Shown piece after piece: positions 9,462-16,752 of a DNA stretch of 64,000 nucleotides. The first letter of the stretch is position 1, and every line of letters starts with the position of its first letter. The DNA lies in NCBI RefSeq assembly GCF_900113225.1, contig NZ_FOZE01000001.1:1612001-1676000 (forward strand). The letters run 5' to 3'. The notes under the pieces are model-generated. The model made no database searches. It saw nothing but the letters and a program-made list of their open reading frames with translations, and was not told the origin of the DNA. Made by a program: the position numbers and the translations under genes. The DNA is from Mitsuaria sp. PDC51 (GTDB lineage: Bacteria; Pseudomonadota; Gammaproteobacteria; Burkholderiales; Burkholderiaceae_C).

Positions 9462-9917
9462 ATGTTCTTGATTCGCGATGATCTCGTGCGTGCCGTGCAA
9501 GCGGCGATGGACCGCCTCTTGGTCGATCCGAACAGCGCGATCGACAATGAAGGCATTCGCACTGCATTGCTGCGGCAGGCGTCAAGCACACCCGACAACA
9601 TTTCATGCTCGGAACATGTCGAGTATTCGGTCTCTCCAGAAAAGAGACTGGAACTCAAGCGGACTTTCGGATTGAAGATCGTAGGGAAAGACGCACTCCT
9701 CTCCGACATTGCCTACGACCTGGAGCGCGGGGAGGTCGTGGACCTTCTGGCGGCACGTCGCCCCGAACTTTCGCGTGAGGAGATCGAAGCAGCGTTGCGC
9801 GTGAGCACACTGCTGCTCTCGGGGCTCGAGATTCAGATGGTCAGTCAGGACCCCGTTCCGATTGCGGGAGGAGTATCGCGGACCTCAGCTGCGGCACGCC
9901 GGCAGTATTCGCCGTAG
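9462..9917 (+). CDS. hypothetical protein in the toxin-immunity region
   Basis: The 151-residue product is not recognised. It appears soluble and mainly helical: an N-terminal helix (RDDLVRAVQAAMDRLL), a middle charged stretch, and a helix pair around residues 80-120. It ends in a Ser/Ala/Arg-rich tail with no motif. There is no signal peptide, no metal-binding cluster and no helix-turn-helix that I can name. It lies 113 bp after the immunity candidate in the same direction, with a weak ribosome site (GGGAACG) before ATG 9462. Possible roles are a second or orphan immunity protein left from an earlier toxin tip, or an unrelated accessory gene. Codon use is less GC-biased than in the vgrG and Rhs core genes. 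Confidence 0.6.
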   Translation: MFLIRDDLVRAVQAAMDRLLVDPNSAIDNEGIRTALLRQASSTPDNISCSEHVEYSVSPEKRLELKRTFGLKIVGKDALLSDIAYDLERGEVVDLLAARRPELSREEIEAALRVSTLLLSGLEIQMVSQDPVPIAGGVSRTSAAARRQYSP

Positions 9918-10181
9918 TTGCTTAACCTCTGGAAGAGCGGAGGACCTCGTGGCCTACATGACCGAGTCGCTAGTCACGTCTGCCTCGCGCACCGCCAGCC
10001 AGCTCTAGCAGCCGCGATGTCCAACAAGAAGACATCCTGCTGATTTGCCACCGACGCGACCTGGATCAAGCGCTCTTCAGCACCTCAATCGTCAACTCCA
10101 GCAGCCACCGGTCGGATGCCCACCGGCAGTTCGGCCAGATCCGCGAGGCCGGGGAGAAGTTCGCAATGTTTATCGCGCCGG
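9918..10181 (+). other. non-genic stretch with an open frame that may be a gene remnant
   Basis: No complete gene is visible. One forward frame stays open from about 9975 to a TAG at 10231-10233, running into the end of the convergent gene. It reads like protein in its middle (for example HRQFGQIREAGEKFAMFIAP), but there is no start codon or ribosome site and no family is recognised. I treat it as a possible decayed 3' part of an older accessory gene. It could equally be chance in GC-rich DNA. Confidence 0.3.
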
Positions 10182-11465
10182 CTACGAGGAAGACGGGGGC
10201 GAAGCGGCGAGGAGTGTCTCCGATGGCGGTGTAGGTTGGACAATTCCACCGCGATAAGTGACCTCAGTTGTCATTGCATTGAGAAAACTCTGTGGGGTCT
10301 TGTGGTGTGCATTTGGATTGGTGATTATTGCGATCACCACAGCACGATTCCGTGTGGAGTAATCCTCTGTTATTCTGAATATTGACACACAACTGAGCCA
10401 ACGAAATTCCGGATTGGGCCAAACTCGAGTGTGAAGAAGCCATTCTAGATAGGCGTCGGGGATGACCTCTGATGCATTCTGAATGAAGATGGCTGTTTCT
10501 GTTGTCTCTTTGTCCAAAAATTTTAGTTGTTCCTTTTTGGCTTTGAGCGTCCTGATCAAGCTCTTGTAGATGATGGCTTCGTCCGTCGCTGCGGGTCGCA
10601 GTGTGCGGTTTACAGAAACACTTGAATGAGCAACAGCTCCAGCAGTATGAAAGACAGCTGCTCGGCCCCGGAAATTTCCTGTAGGAAATTCATCCGGCTC
10701 AATTTGTATGATGTCCATCCCCTCCCAGGCCACCTCCACTTCCCCGCCAGGTAGGCTGAGAACTTTGCGTCCGTCCGCTGAGTCGCGCATCTCTTCGATG
10801 AGGCTGAGCACATCGCGTCTAAAGGGGCTGTGTGCTGTGATTCCAAGCGAAGCCGAGAACGATAGCTGTTTGAATAGGCCCGCCTTAATGATTTGGTTGG
10901 AAATGCTGTTGGCGACCTCGTCGAGGGCCTTTTGCCAGTCCCGATAGTGGCCAAAGTTGAGTGTTGTTACATCGACTAATATGTCCGTCGGCTCGCCGTC
11001 GTCATTCGGCATCCTTATCGCAAAATCGCAGCTATTGGGCCGCGTCGCCCCTGAATCGCCACTGAAGGTTAGTGGCCGGACGAGTGGGTCGCAAGCCACC
11101 GGGCCGGCCTTGTCGCCGATAATGCCACCAATTACCAATTCCCCAAGATCTTCTCGAAACTGCGTAACGCTATTGCACTTGAGAAATGTTGGGATTTTGT
11201 GGTCGATGGCCGGCGTTGACTCTGTGGTGAGGTTCGCCACATATCGCTCAATTGCGTAAGCGATGAAAAGGAGACGCTTCACTGCGGGCTCGAAACCTTC
11301 ATTCCAGTCCCTAGCGAGGATGCTGCTCCTGCCTGTGCGCCATGTAGTGCCGAAGCGCTCGTCGCACCATCGGTATAGAGCTTCGACACCTGCAAGCGGA
11401 TCCGCTTCGAAGAACGTGCCGTTGGCGAACTGCGGGTGTCGTTGGAAAGGACCGAGGGCGGACAT
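10182..11465 (-). CDS. hypothetical protein with a weak restriction-endonuclease-like core
   Basis: The 427-residue product (ATG 11465; a GTG 20 codons upstream is also possible) is not recognised. It has no signal peptide or membrane segment. The middle contains SCDFAIRM (D147) followed by DILVDVTTL (residues 161-169) and then a long helix. This order, an acidic residue, a strand with an acidic residue, then a helix, recalls the PD-(D/E)XK nuclease core, but the lysine expected two residues after the second acid is threonine here, so the match is weak. The gene stands alone on this strand. Its DNA is clearly AT-richer than its neighbours (for example the T-rich stretch at 10490-10550), which supports horizontal origin. 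It could be a defence or cargo gene of the island. Confidence 0.7.
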   Translation of the reverse strand: MSALGPFQRHPQFANGTFFEADPLAGVEALYRWCDERFGTTWRTGRSSILARDWNEGFEPAVKRLLFIAYAIERYVANLTTESTPAIDHKIPTFLKCNSVTQFREDLGELVIGGIIGDKAGPVACDPLVRPLTFSGDSGATRPNSCDFAIRMPNDDGEPTDILVDVTTLNFGHYRDWQKALDEVANSISNQIIKAGLFKQLSFSASLGITAHSPFRRDVLSLIEEMRDSADGRKVLSLPGGEVEVAWEGMDIIQIEPDEFPTGNFRGRAAVFHTAGAVAHSSVSVNRTLRPAATDEAIIYKSLIRTLKAKKEQLKFLDKETTETAIFIQNASEVIPDAYLEWLLHTRVWPNPEFRWLSCVSIFRITEDYSTRNRAVVIAIITNPNAHHKTPQSFLNAMTTEVTYRGGIVQPTPPSETLLAASPPSSS

Positions 11466-11593
11466 CCGATCAGCGTACCAAGGATGGCAGCCTTCCGCCT
11501 GAGGTCGCGCCGCGCCTCGACCCACTAGGTTCGGGGGGCTGATCGGTGCGCCGCTAGCGCGGCCTCACCCGTCCACTCGATGAGAGGCTCCCG

Positions 11594-11913
11594 ATGTTGA
11601 ACCCTTCGCTGTTTCCGCGCCCGCTGGTGGCGTTAGCACTGGCGGCCGCCGCGCTCGCTGCCGCACCCGTGGCCCTGGCCGCGGACCCGCCCAACGCCGC
11701 GGCCACCGTGCCGGATGCCGCCGCCAGGGCAGTGCTGGCCGAGGATGCCGATGCCGGCCACACTACGGCCCTCGCGCCGTGCTCGGCCTGCTGATCGTGA
11801 TCGGCATCGTCGCGCTGATCGTGAAGAAGGGCCGCGAGCCCGGCGGGCCCGGCACGGGCTCCATGGGCCCCGGCGGTGGCTTCGGCAGCCCGCCGCGTCC
11901 GTCGGATCGCTGA
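11594..11913 (+). pseudogene. small secreted/membrane protein gene interrupted by a frameshift
   Basis: The ATG at 11594 opens a frame encoding a classic signal peptide (LVALALAAAALAAAPVALA) and a short Ala-rich linker, which stops at TGA 11792-11794. From 11779 a different forward frame encodes a clear membrane helix, VLGLLIVIGIVALIVKK, then a Gly/Pro-rich tail that ends at TGA 11911-11913. The two pieces join naturally into one small protein of about 105 residues (signal peptide, linker, membrane helix, glycine-rich cytosolic tail) if one frameshift near 11765-11780 is undone. Either the gene is broken or the base call is wrong. No family is recognised. The upstream gene is divergent. Confidence 0.5.
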
Positions 11914-11939
11914 GTACCGCGTCCGCACCTGCAGCCCGG

Positions 11940-12395
11940 CTGCGCGTCGGACCTTTTCATGCCCGCCGCGCTTCGGCCTGTCGTGTCAAGGATGGCAGTT
12001 TCCCCGCGAACTTTCCGGGGGAGCCATGGCTCTTGGACTCGACCTGCGCAAGGCCCCGCGTCCACGGCGACATCGTGGCCGTGCTGACCTGGGGCAACGA
12101 CGCCCTCGCGCTGGTGCTCATCCCGGCAACCCGCGAGGACGCCGGCTGGTTCATCGTCGAGGAGACGGCGTCCTACCTTTGGAACATCAACACCGTCGAT
12201 TGCGACGAGCACGCCGCGGCGCCGGAGCACGCCAATCCCCATGCAGGTAAGCGGCTGACCGGCGGTCAGCGTCTCGACGCAGTTCGCCAGAACCCACCGA
12301 GCACGGAAGGCGCTAGGCCAAGCCTAGCGAGCGCTTTCACCGCACCGTTGAACTGGCCTGCCCAGAGGGACTCGAACCCCCGACCTGCCGCTTAG
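11940..12395 (+). pseudogene. protein-like coding remnant running into tRNA-Arg
   Basis: A forward frame (codons in phase with 11940) reads like a real protein between about 11980 and 12250, with strongly GC-biased third positions. Examples are GDIVAVLTWGNDALALVLIP and DAGWFIVEETASYLWNIN. It has no convincing start codon or ribosome site, and its 3' end loses protein character and enters the tRNA gene before the stop at 12393-12395. I do not recognise the family. The simplest reading is a truncated gene that lost both ends, perhaps by integration or deletion at the tRNA. The 5' boundary is arbitrary. Confidence 0.4.
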
Positions 12396-12430
12396 AAGGC
12401 GGCTGCTCTATCCAGTTGAGCTATGGGCAG
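12357..12430 (-). tRNA. tRNA-Arg (anticodon UCU)
   Basis: Read on the minus strand, this folds as a standard 74-nt cloverleaf. It has a perfect 7-bp acceptor stem (CTGCCCA with TGGGCAG), a GCTC/GAGC D stem, a GCCGC/GCGGC anticodon stem with loop CTTCTAA (anticodon TCT, decoding AGA), and a T arm with TTCGA. CCA is not encoded. Its 3' end faces the accessory island at lower coordinates. That is the usual orientation for integration into a tRNA 3' end, although no second copy of the tRNA 3' end was found in the island. Confidence 0.95.
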
Positions 12431-12473
12431 ACGGAAATCGGTAGACCGATCGATGCCTTTGTCCAGAACGGAC

Positions 12474-12517
12474 TTCGGGCCCCGGGAGGGCGTTCCCACG
12501 CCTCCGAAGGGCCCGAA
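12474..12517. terminator. long hairpin downstream of the OPT gene
   Basis: Perfect 9-bp arms (TTCGGGCCC at 12474-12482 and GGGCCCGAA at 12509-12517) enclose a second stem around GGCGT-TCCC-ACGCC. The hairpin lies between the OPT gene and tRNA-Arg, both on the minus strand, so it may end OPT transcription. No T-run follows on either strand, so an intrinsic terminator is not certain. Confidence 0.4.
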
Positions 12518-12602
12518 TTGTGCCATGCGAACCGCCGTTAACGACGGCCGGGGAACGGTTCGAAGTCGATCCATGGTCGATCGACTCTCGACAAGCTGAA
12601 GA

Positions 12603-14588
12603 TCAGATCAGCACGTTCACGATCGCGTTGCCGATGCCCATCAGCGCCGCGCCCGAGATCAGCCCCGCGCAGATCGGCTCGCAGCCGTCCACCCAGCGCT
12701 TCCAGCCCGACGTGCCCGGCGTCTTGTGGACCTTGGCCATCACGAAGAAGATCATCGCGCCGACCCACATCGCGAAGGTCGACTCCGGCGGCAGCACGAC
12801 GCCCAGGCCGATCGCCACCGACGACAGCGGGAACTTGCCCTTGGTCGCCATCTTGATCAGCTCGATCGCCACCGCGCACACCGCCGCGATCGCCATCGTG
12901 ATCAGCGCCGACGCCGGCAGGCTGTGCAGCCCGTTGGCGATGATCTCCGCCACGCCGCGCCATTGCACCGCCGCCGGCATCGAGAACTGTTCGGAAATGA
13001 TGGTCGACGTCGAACGCAGGCCCTCGGCGTTCTTCGGCACGAACAGCAGGAAGAACAGCGGCACGCAGAACAGCACCCCCGCCACCACGCCGATCACGTG
13101 ACCGATCGCCTGGTGACGCGGCTTGCCGCCCAGCATGTAGCCCGGCTTGATGTCGCTCAGCAGGTTGGCCGCGTTCGACGAGATCTCCGAGGTCATGCCC
13201 GCCGGGATCAGGTTGGACGCCGGATTGGTCCGGTCGATCGCGCCCATCGTGAACTGCGTGATCTTGGACAGCGCGCCCGTCGGCGTCCACGAGGTCAGCG
13301 CCATCGAGTTCGTGCAGATCACCGTCAGCACCAGGATCAGCGGCAGCGAGATCAGCGCCATGCCCACCGGCACGCCGAAGAACAGGTGCGCGATGTAGGC
13401 CGTCAGCACGCCCATCACCGGCACGCCGACGAAGGAGATCCACAGCGGCACCTCGATGTCCTTGAGCAGGTCGCTGCCGCCGCCGGCCTGGCCTGGCTTG
13501 CGGCGGAAGGACTTGAACACCGCCACGAACAGGTCGGGCTTGGCCAGCAGCGTCGTCAGCGAGCCCGCGACCATCATCGCCACGCCCCACCACATCGACC
13601 ACTGGTTGACGATCTCCGCCCGCGAGATCGGGATCGGCGCGCCGTTGGGCGCCACGCGCTGCACGATGTCGCCGGCCTGGATCATGATCGGCGCCAGCAC
13701 CACGAAGTTCACGAACGCGCCCAGCAGGCAGCTTGTCGCCACCGCGATGCCCATCAGCCCGCCCACGCCCAGCATGGCCGCGTCCAGCGTCAGGCGCAGC
13801 CCCAGCGCGCGGATGTCGGTGCCCAGGATCTTCGGGATCCAGATCTCGGCCTTGGCCGCCATGCCGTAGTAGTACTGGTCCAGCCGCTCATGGAAGGTCC
13901 AGGGCTCGGTCATGCCGGCCCACTTGTCCATGCGCAGCAGCTTGAACTGCAGCAGCTTCATCCAGCCATCGCTGATCAGCGCCTGGTAGATCGCGGCGCC
14001 CGCCGCCACCTTGGCCAGCAGCTTGGCTTTGTACATGCCTTCGCCGCCCTCGCCGGTGTAGAGCGAGTCCAGCACCACGCCGCAGGCGCGACCCTCGGGG
14101 AAGGGGAGCTGGTCCTCGTTGATGAAGCGCCGCTTCATCGGGAACGCCACCAGCACGCCCAGCACCGCGATGACGATCATCCAGATCATCATCTGCCACC
14201 ACGGCACGATGTGGTCGACGAACAGCATGTACGCCGCCAGCGACGAGAACAGCGGCGAGACCACGTAGCCCGCGGCCGTGGCGATCGACTGGGTGCAGTT
14301 GTTCTCCAGGATCGTGTAGTCCTTGGCCCAGCCCAGCGACGCGAAGATGCGGAACATCGCGAAGGCCAGGATCACCGAGGTCAGCCCCACGCCGACGCTG
14401 ATGCCGGTCTTGCCGCCGATGTACAGCGAGGTCGCGGCCAGGATGCCGCCCAGCATGAAGCCGGTGAAGCCCGAACGCAGCGAGAGCTGCGCCATGTCGC
14501 CGCGGAAGACGTTCTTGAACCACCACTCGTCCTTCTGCGCGCGCGACCAGGTCTGCACCTGCTCGTCGGTCAAATGCTGTAGCGCCAT
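12603..14588 (-). CDS. OPT family oligopeptide transporter
   Basis: The 661-residue protein is a polytopic inner-membrane transporter with about 15 hydrophobic segments. It opens with a soluble stretch (LTDEQVQTWSRAQKDEWW) and then the sequence KDYTILENNCTQSIATAAGY, which matches the conserved NCTQS..A signature of the oligopeptide transporter superfamily (OPT/YSL type). Further conserved blocks are PFPEGRACG, typical of the family, and the C-terminal GLISGAALMGIGNA. OPT proteins import peptides or metal chelates by proton coupling; the substrate here is unknown. ATG 14588 is chosen because the conserved N-terminus begins there; the longer upstream frame has no protein character. The gene is monocistronic and divergent from the GGDEF-EAL gene. 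Confidence 0.9.
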   Translation of the reverse strand: MALQHLTDEQVQTWSRAQKDEWWFKNVFRGDMAQLSLRSGFTGFMLGGILAATSLYIGGKTGISVGVGLTSVILAFAMFRIFASLGWAKDYTILENNCTQSIATAAGYVVSPLFSSLAAYMLFVDHIVPWWQMMIWMIVIAVLGVLVAFPMKRRFINEDQLPFPEGRACGVVLDSLYTGEGGEGMYKAKLLAKVAAGAAIYQALISDGWMKLLQFKLLRMDKWAGMTEPWTFHERLDQYYYGMAAKAEIWIPKILGTDIRALGLRLTLDAAMLGVGGLMGIAVATSCLLGAFVNFVVLAPIMIQAGDIVQRVAPNGAPIPISRAEIVNQWSMWWGVAMMVAGSLTTLLAKPDLFVAVFKSFRRKPGQAGGGSDLLKDIEVPLWISFVGVPVMGVLTAYIAHLFFGVPVGMALISLPLILVLTVICTNSMALTSWTPTGALSKITQFTMGAIDRTNPASNLIPAGMTSEISSNAANLLSDIKPGYMLGGKPRHQAIGHVIGVVAGVLFCVPLFFLLFVPKNAEGLRSTSTIISEQFSMPAAVQWRGVAEIIANGLHSLPASALITMAIAAVCAVAIELIKMATKGKFPLSSVAIGLGVVLPPESTFAMWVGAMIFFVMAKVHKTPGTSGWKRWVDGCEPICAGLISGAALMGIGNAIVNVLI

Positions 14589-14955
14589 GCTGTGCTCGAT
14601 CCTCTTCCCGGGTTGCCCGTTGCCGCGCCCGGCTCCAGGCTCGTGACCAGGAAGGACGCTCTTTTGAAACAAAAAAACAGCGCGCATTGTCCCTGCCTGA
14701 CATCGCGCTGACACGAGCCCTCGCATGGGGTTTCCCCTGATCGCCACCCGCCTATCGCCCTGACGGGTGGGGTGTCGCGCTGAGGCTGCGAACCCCGTGT
14801 CCGTCGGCGCGGACGACGCTCGCGCCACGCCGAGTTCTTCACGCCCGGACCGCGCGCCGATCGGACGGGCCCCCGCATTCCGGTGCTGCCGCCGCACGAA
14901 AGTGCGTTCAGCGCCTAGCATCCCCACTTCCTCCTTGCTGCATCTGGAGCCGCTG
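14589..14955. other. divergent intergenic region without a gene
   Basis: These 367 bases separate the OPT gene from the GGDEF-EAL gene and must hold both promoters. The only notable feature is an AT-rich patch (about 14660-14682, with a run of seven A on the plus strand). I cannot define promoter boxes with confidence and see no small gene or RNA. Confidence 0.5.
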
Positions 14956-16410
14956 TTGACGCTGATGTGGGTTCTCCTGGGCGTCCTGCTGGGCGTGGTC
15001 CTGACCTTGGTCCTGCTGATGGCGGTCCAGGGAAAGTTCGGCCGCGCGTCCGGTGCCCGGCGTCGGGACCGGCTCACCGGGCTGCTGCCGGCGCGCCGCT
15101 TCGAGGACGAGTTCGCCGCGCTGCTGGACGCGCTGCAGCGCCGCGGCGGCGAGGGCAGCCTGCTCTACATCGGCCTGGATGGCTTCCGGTTGATCAACGA
15201 AGAGCACGGCAAGGACCACGGCGATCACCTGCTGGTGCGCACCGCCGAGCGGCTGCGGCAGCTCGCCGGAAAGCGGTCCCTCGTCGGGCGGCTCGCGGGG
15301 GATGAATTCGCCCTGTGGAGCGAGGTCCCGGCATCGCAGACCGACGCCCTGGTGCGGCAGGTGCTGGAGGCGCTGGGCGAGCCGGTCCTGGTCGGCGCGA
15401 CACCGCTGACGGTGAGCCTGTCGGTGGGCGTGGCGATGTCGCCCGAGCACGGCCACTCGATCCGGTTGATCCGCCGCGCGCAGACGGCGATGCGCTCGGT
15501 CAAGCGCCTGGGCGGCAACGGCCACGCCTTCTTCGACGCGGTCCAGGAGGAGGAGCTGCGCGAGGAGCTCACGATGGCGCGCGAGCTGCGGGAGTCGATC
15601 AAGAACCGGGAGCTGGAGCTGGTCTACCAGCCGAAGATGGATGCGCGCACGCTGCAGGTGACCGGCGTGGAAGCCCTGCTGCGCTGGCGGCATTCGACGC
15701 TCGGCATGGTGAGCCCGTCGCGTTTCATCCCGATCGCGGAGCGCTACGGCCTGATCGATCCGATCGGCGACTGGGTGGCCGACACCGCGCTCACGCAGGC
15801 GGCGCGCTGGCGCGAGATGGGCCTGCGCATGCGCGTCGCGATCAACGTGTCGGGCTACCAGATGCGCTCGGACGAATTCATCGGGCGCCTCGAGAAAGGC
15901 CTGCGGCGCCATCGCCTGCGGCCCGAGCGCTTCACCTGCGAGATCACCGAATCGGTCGCGATGGAGCACGCCACGGTCACCGGCCGCGCGTTCAAGCGCC
16001 TGGGCGCGCTGGGCGTGCATGTGTCGATCGATGACTTCGGCACCGGCTACTCCAGCCTGGCTGCGCTGCGCCAGCTGCCGGCGCAGGAGCTCAAGATCGA
16101 CCGGGCCTTCGTGGCCGATGTCGCCACCAGCGTCCAGGCGCAGGCCATCGTGCGCGCGGTCATCGAGATGGCCCGCGTGCTGCACCTGAAGGTCGTGGCC
16201 GAGGGCGTGGAGACGGCGGCGCAGCGCGACCAGCTCGTGGCCATGGGCTGCGACGAGCTGCAGGGCTACCTGTTCGCGAAGCCGATGACGGCGCTCGCGA
16301 TCGAGGTGCTGGCGGCCGAGCCGGACAAGTCGACGGAAGGGCGCGCGGAGGGCTTCCGGCCGTCGATCTTCGTGGAGACCGCGGCGGTGCCGCTGGATGC
16401 GAGGCGCTGA
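14956..16410 (+). CDS. membrane-anchored GGDEF-EAL c-di-GMP protein
   Basis: The 484-residue protein has one N-terminal membrane helix (LLGVLLGVVLTLVLLMAV). A GGDEF domain follows (about residues 35-195), with active-site motif AGDEF instead of GGDEF, and then a full EAL domain (about 205-455). The EAL domain keeps EALLRW, the NVS strand, the CEITES motif, DDFGTGYSS and AEGVET, so phosphodiesterase activity is likely. The AGDEF variant can be active in some enzymes, so a dual or GTP-sensing role is open. It should turn over cyclic di-GMP at the membrane. The TTG at 14956 is preferred because TGGAG lies 6-7 bases upstream; ATG 14965 is the alternative. The gene stands alone. Confidence 0.88.
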   Translation: MTLMWVLLGVLLGVVLTLVLLMAVQGKFGRASGARRRDRLTGLLPARRFEDEFAALLDALQRRGGEGSLLYIGLDGFRLINEEHGKDHGDHLLVRTAERLRQLAGKRSLVGRLAGDEFALWSEVPASQTDALVRQVLEALGEPVLVGATPLTVSLSVGVAMSPEHGHSIRLIRRAQTAMRSVKRLGGNGHAFFDAVQEEELREELTMARELRESIKNRELELVYQPKMDARTLQVTGVEALLRWRHSTLGMVSPSRFIPIAERYGLIDPIGDWVADTALTQAARWREMGLRMRVAINVSGYQMRSDEFIGRLEKGLRRHRLRPERFTCEITESVAMEHATVTGRAFKRLGALGVHVSIDDFGTGYSSLAALRQLPAQELKIDRAFVADVATSVQAQAIVRAVIEMARVLHLKVVAEGVETAAQRDQLVAMGCDELQGYLFAKPMTALAIEVLAAEPDKSTEGRAEGFRPSIFVETAAVPLDARR

Positions 16411-16447
16411 TCCAGAGCGCCAGAGCGCGGTCGCGCGTCGCCACTCT

Positions 16448-16489
16448 GAAAAAACGAAGAGCCGCGAGGATTGCTCCTTGCGGCTCTTC
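16448..16489 (-). terminator. intrinsic terminator of tRNA-Pro
   Basis: On the minus strand a perfect 10-bp stem (GAAGAGCCGC with GCGGCTCTTC; plus-strand arms 16456-16465 and 16480-16489) is followed by CGTTTTTTC. It lies 9 bp beyond the encoded CCA of tRNA-Pro and fits a factor-independent terminator for that transcript. Confidence 0.85.
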
Positions 16490-16497
16490 TGGAGAAA

Positions 16498-16574
16498 TGG
16501 TCGGGGCGGCGGGATTCGAACTCGCGACCCTCTGCTCCCAAAGCAGATGCGCTACCAGACTGCGCTACGCCCCG
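16498..16574 (-). tRNA. tRNA-Pro (anticodon UGG), CCA encoded
   Basis: The minus strand folds as a cloverleaf with acceptor stem CGGGGCG/CGCCCCG, discriminator A and an encoded CCA (16498-16500). The D stem is GCGC/GCGC and the anticodon stem TCTGC/GCAGA carries loop TTTGGGA (anticodon TGG). The T stem GCGAG/CCCGC has one A-C mismatch, the only irregularity. This is the sole complete copy; truncated copies lie directly upstream of its promoter in a tandem duplication. Confidence 0.95.
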
Positions 16575-16586
16575 ACGAAGCCGCAG

Positions 16587-16592
16587 ATTGTA
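16587..16592 (-). promoter_or_regulatory. -10 box of tRNA-Pro
   Basis: TACAAT on the minus strand lies about 12 bases before the tRNA 5' end. No good -35 box is seen at 16-18 bp spacing (the site reads CCCGAA), because the tandem-repeat junction falls at that point. An identical -10 box is found 97 bp upstream (16684-16689), ahead of the truncated tRNA copy. Confidence 0.5.
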
Positions 16593-16615
16593 GCCTGGAA
16601 ATTCGCCTGTTCGGG

Positions 16616-16671
16616 AACTCGCGACCCTCTGCTCCCAAAGCAGATGCGCTACCAGACTGCGCTACGCCCCG
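16616..16671 (-). pseudogene. truncated tRNA-Pro copy
   Basis: This 56-bp copy contains the 5' acceptor strand, D arm, anticodon arm and the first T-stem strand of tRNA-Pro. It lacks the T loop and 3' acceptor strand, so it cannot fold as a functional tRNA. It has its own copy of the TACAAT box upstream, so transcription through it into the intact gene is possible. Confidence 0.85.
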
Positions 16672-16752
16672 ACGAAGCCGCAGATTGTAGCCTGGAAATT
16701 CGCCTGTTCGGGAACTCGCGACCCTCTGCTCCCAAAGCAGGAGGTCGGGGCC

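Larger units (their letters stand above)
16519..16740. repeat. 97-bp tandem direct repeat spanning tRNA-Pro and its promoter (2.3 copies)
   Basis: The unit begins AACTCGCGACC and holds the tRNA from the T stem back to its 5' end, plus the 41-bp upstream region. Copies start at 16519, 16616 and 16713, exactly 97 bp apart and identical as far as can be read. The third stops after 28 bp at 16740. The junctions lie at short TTCG/AACTCG microhomologies. This could be a true tandem duplication or an assembly artefact. Confidence 0.95.

Noticed and set aside
10116-10385. Small forward open frame overlapping the end of the unknown minus-strand gene
   Set aside because: No ribosome site, odd Cys/Arg/Trp-rich composition and overlap with a better gene.
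12726-14582. Open frame antisense to the OPT transporter
   Set aside because: The sequence is His/Arg/Asp-rich shadow; the transporter frame has membrane helices and family motifs.
16713-16740. Third tRNA-Pro piece as a separate tRNA
   Set aside because: Only 28 bp remain (part of the anticodon arm and T stem); it is a repeat fragment, not a gene.
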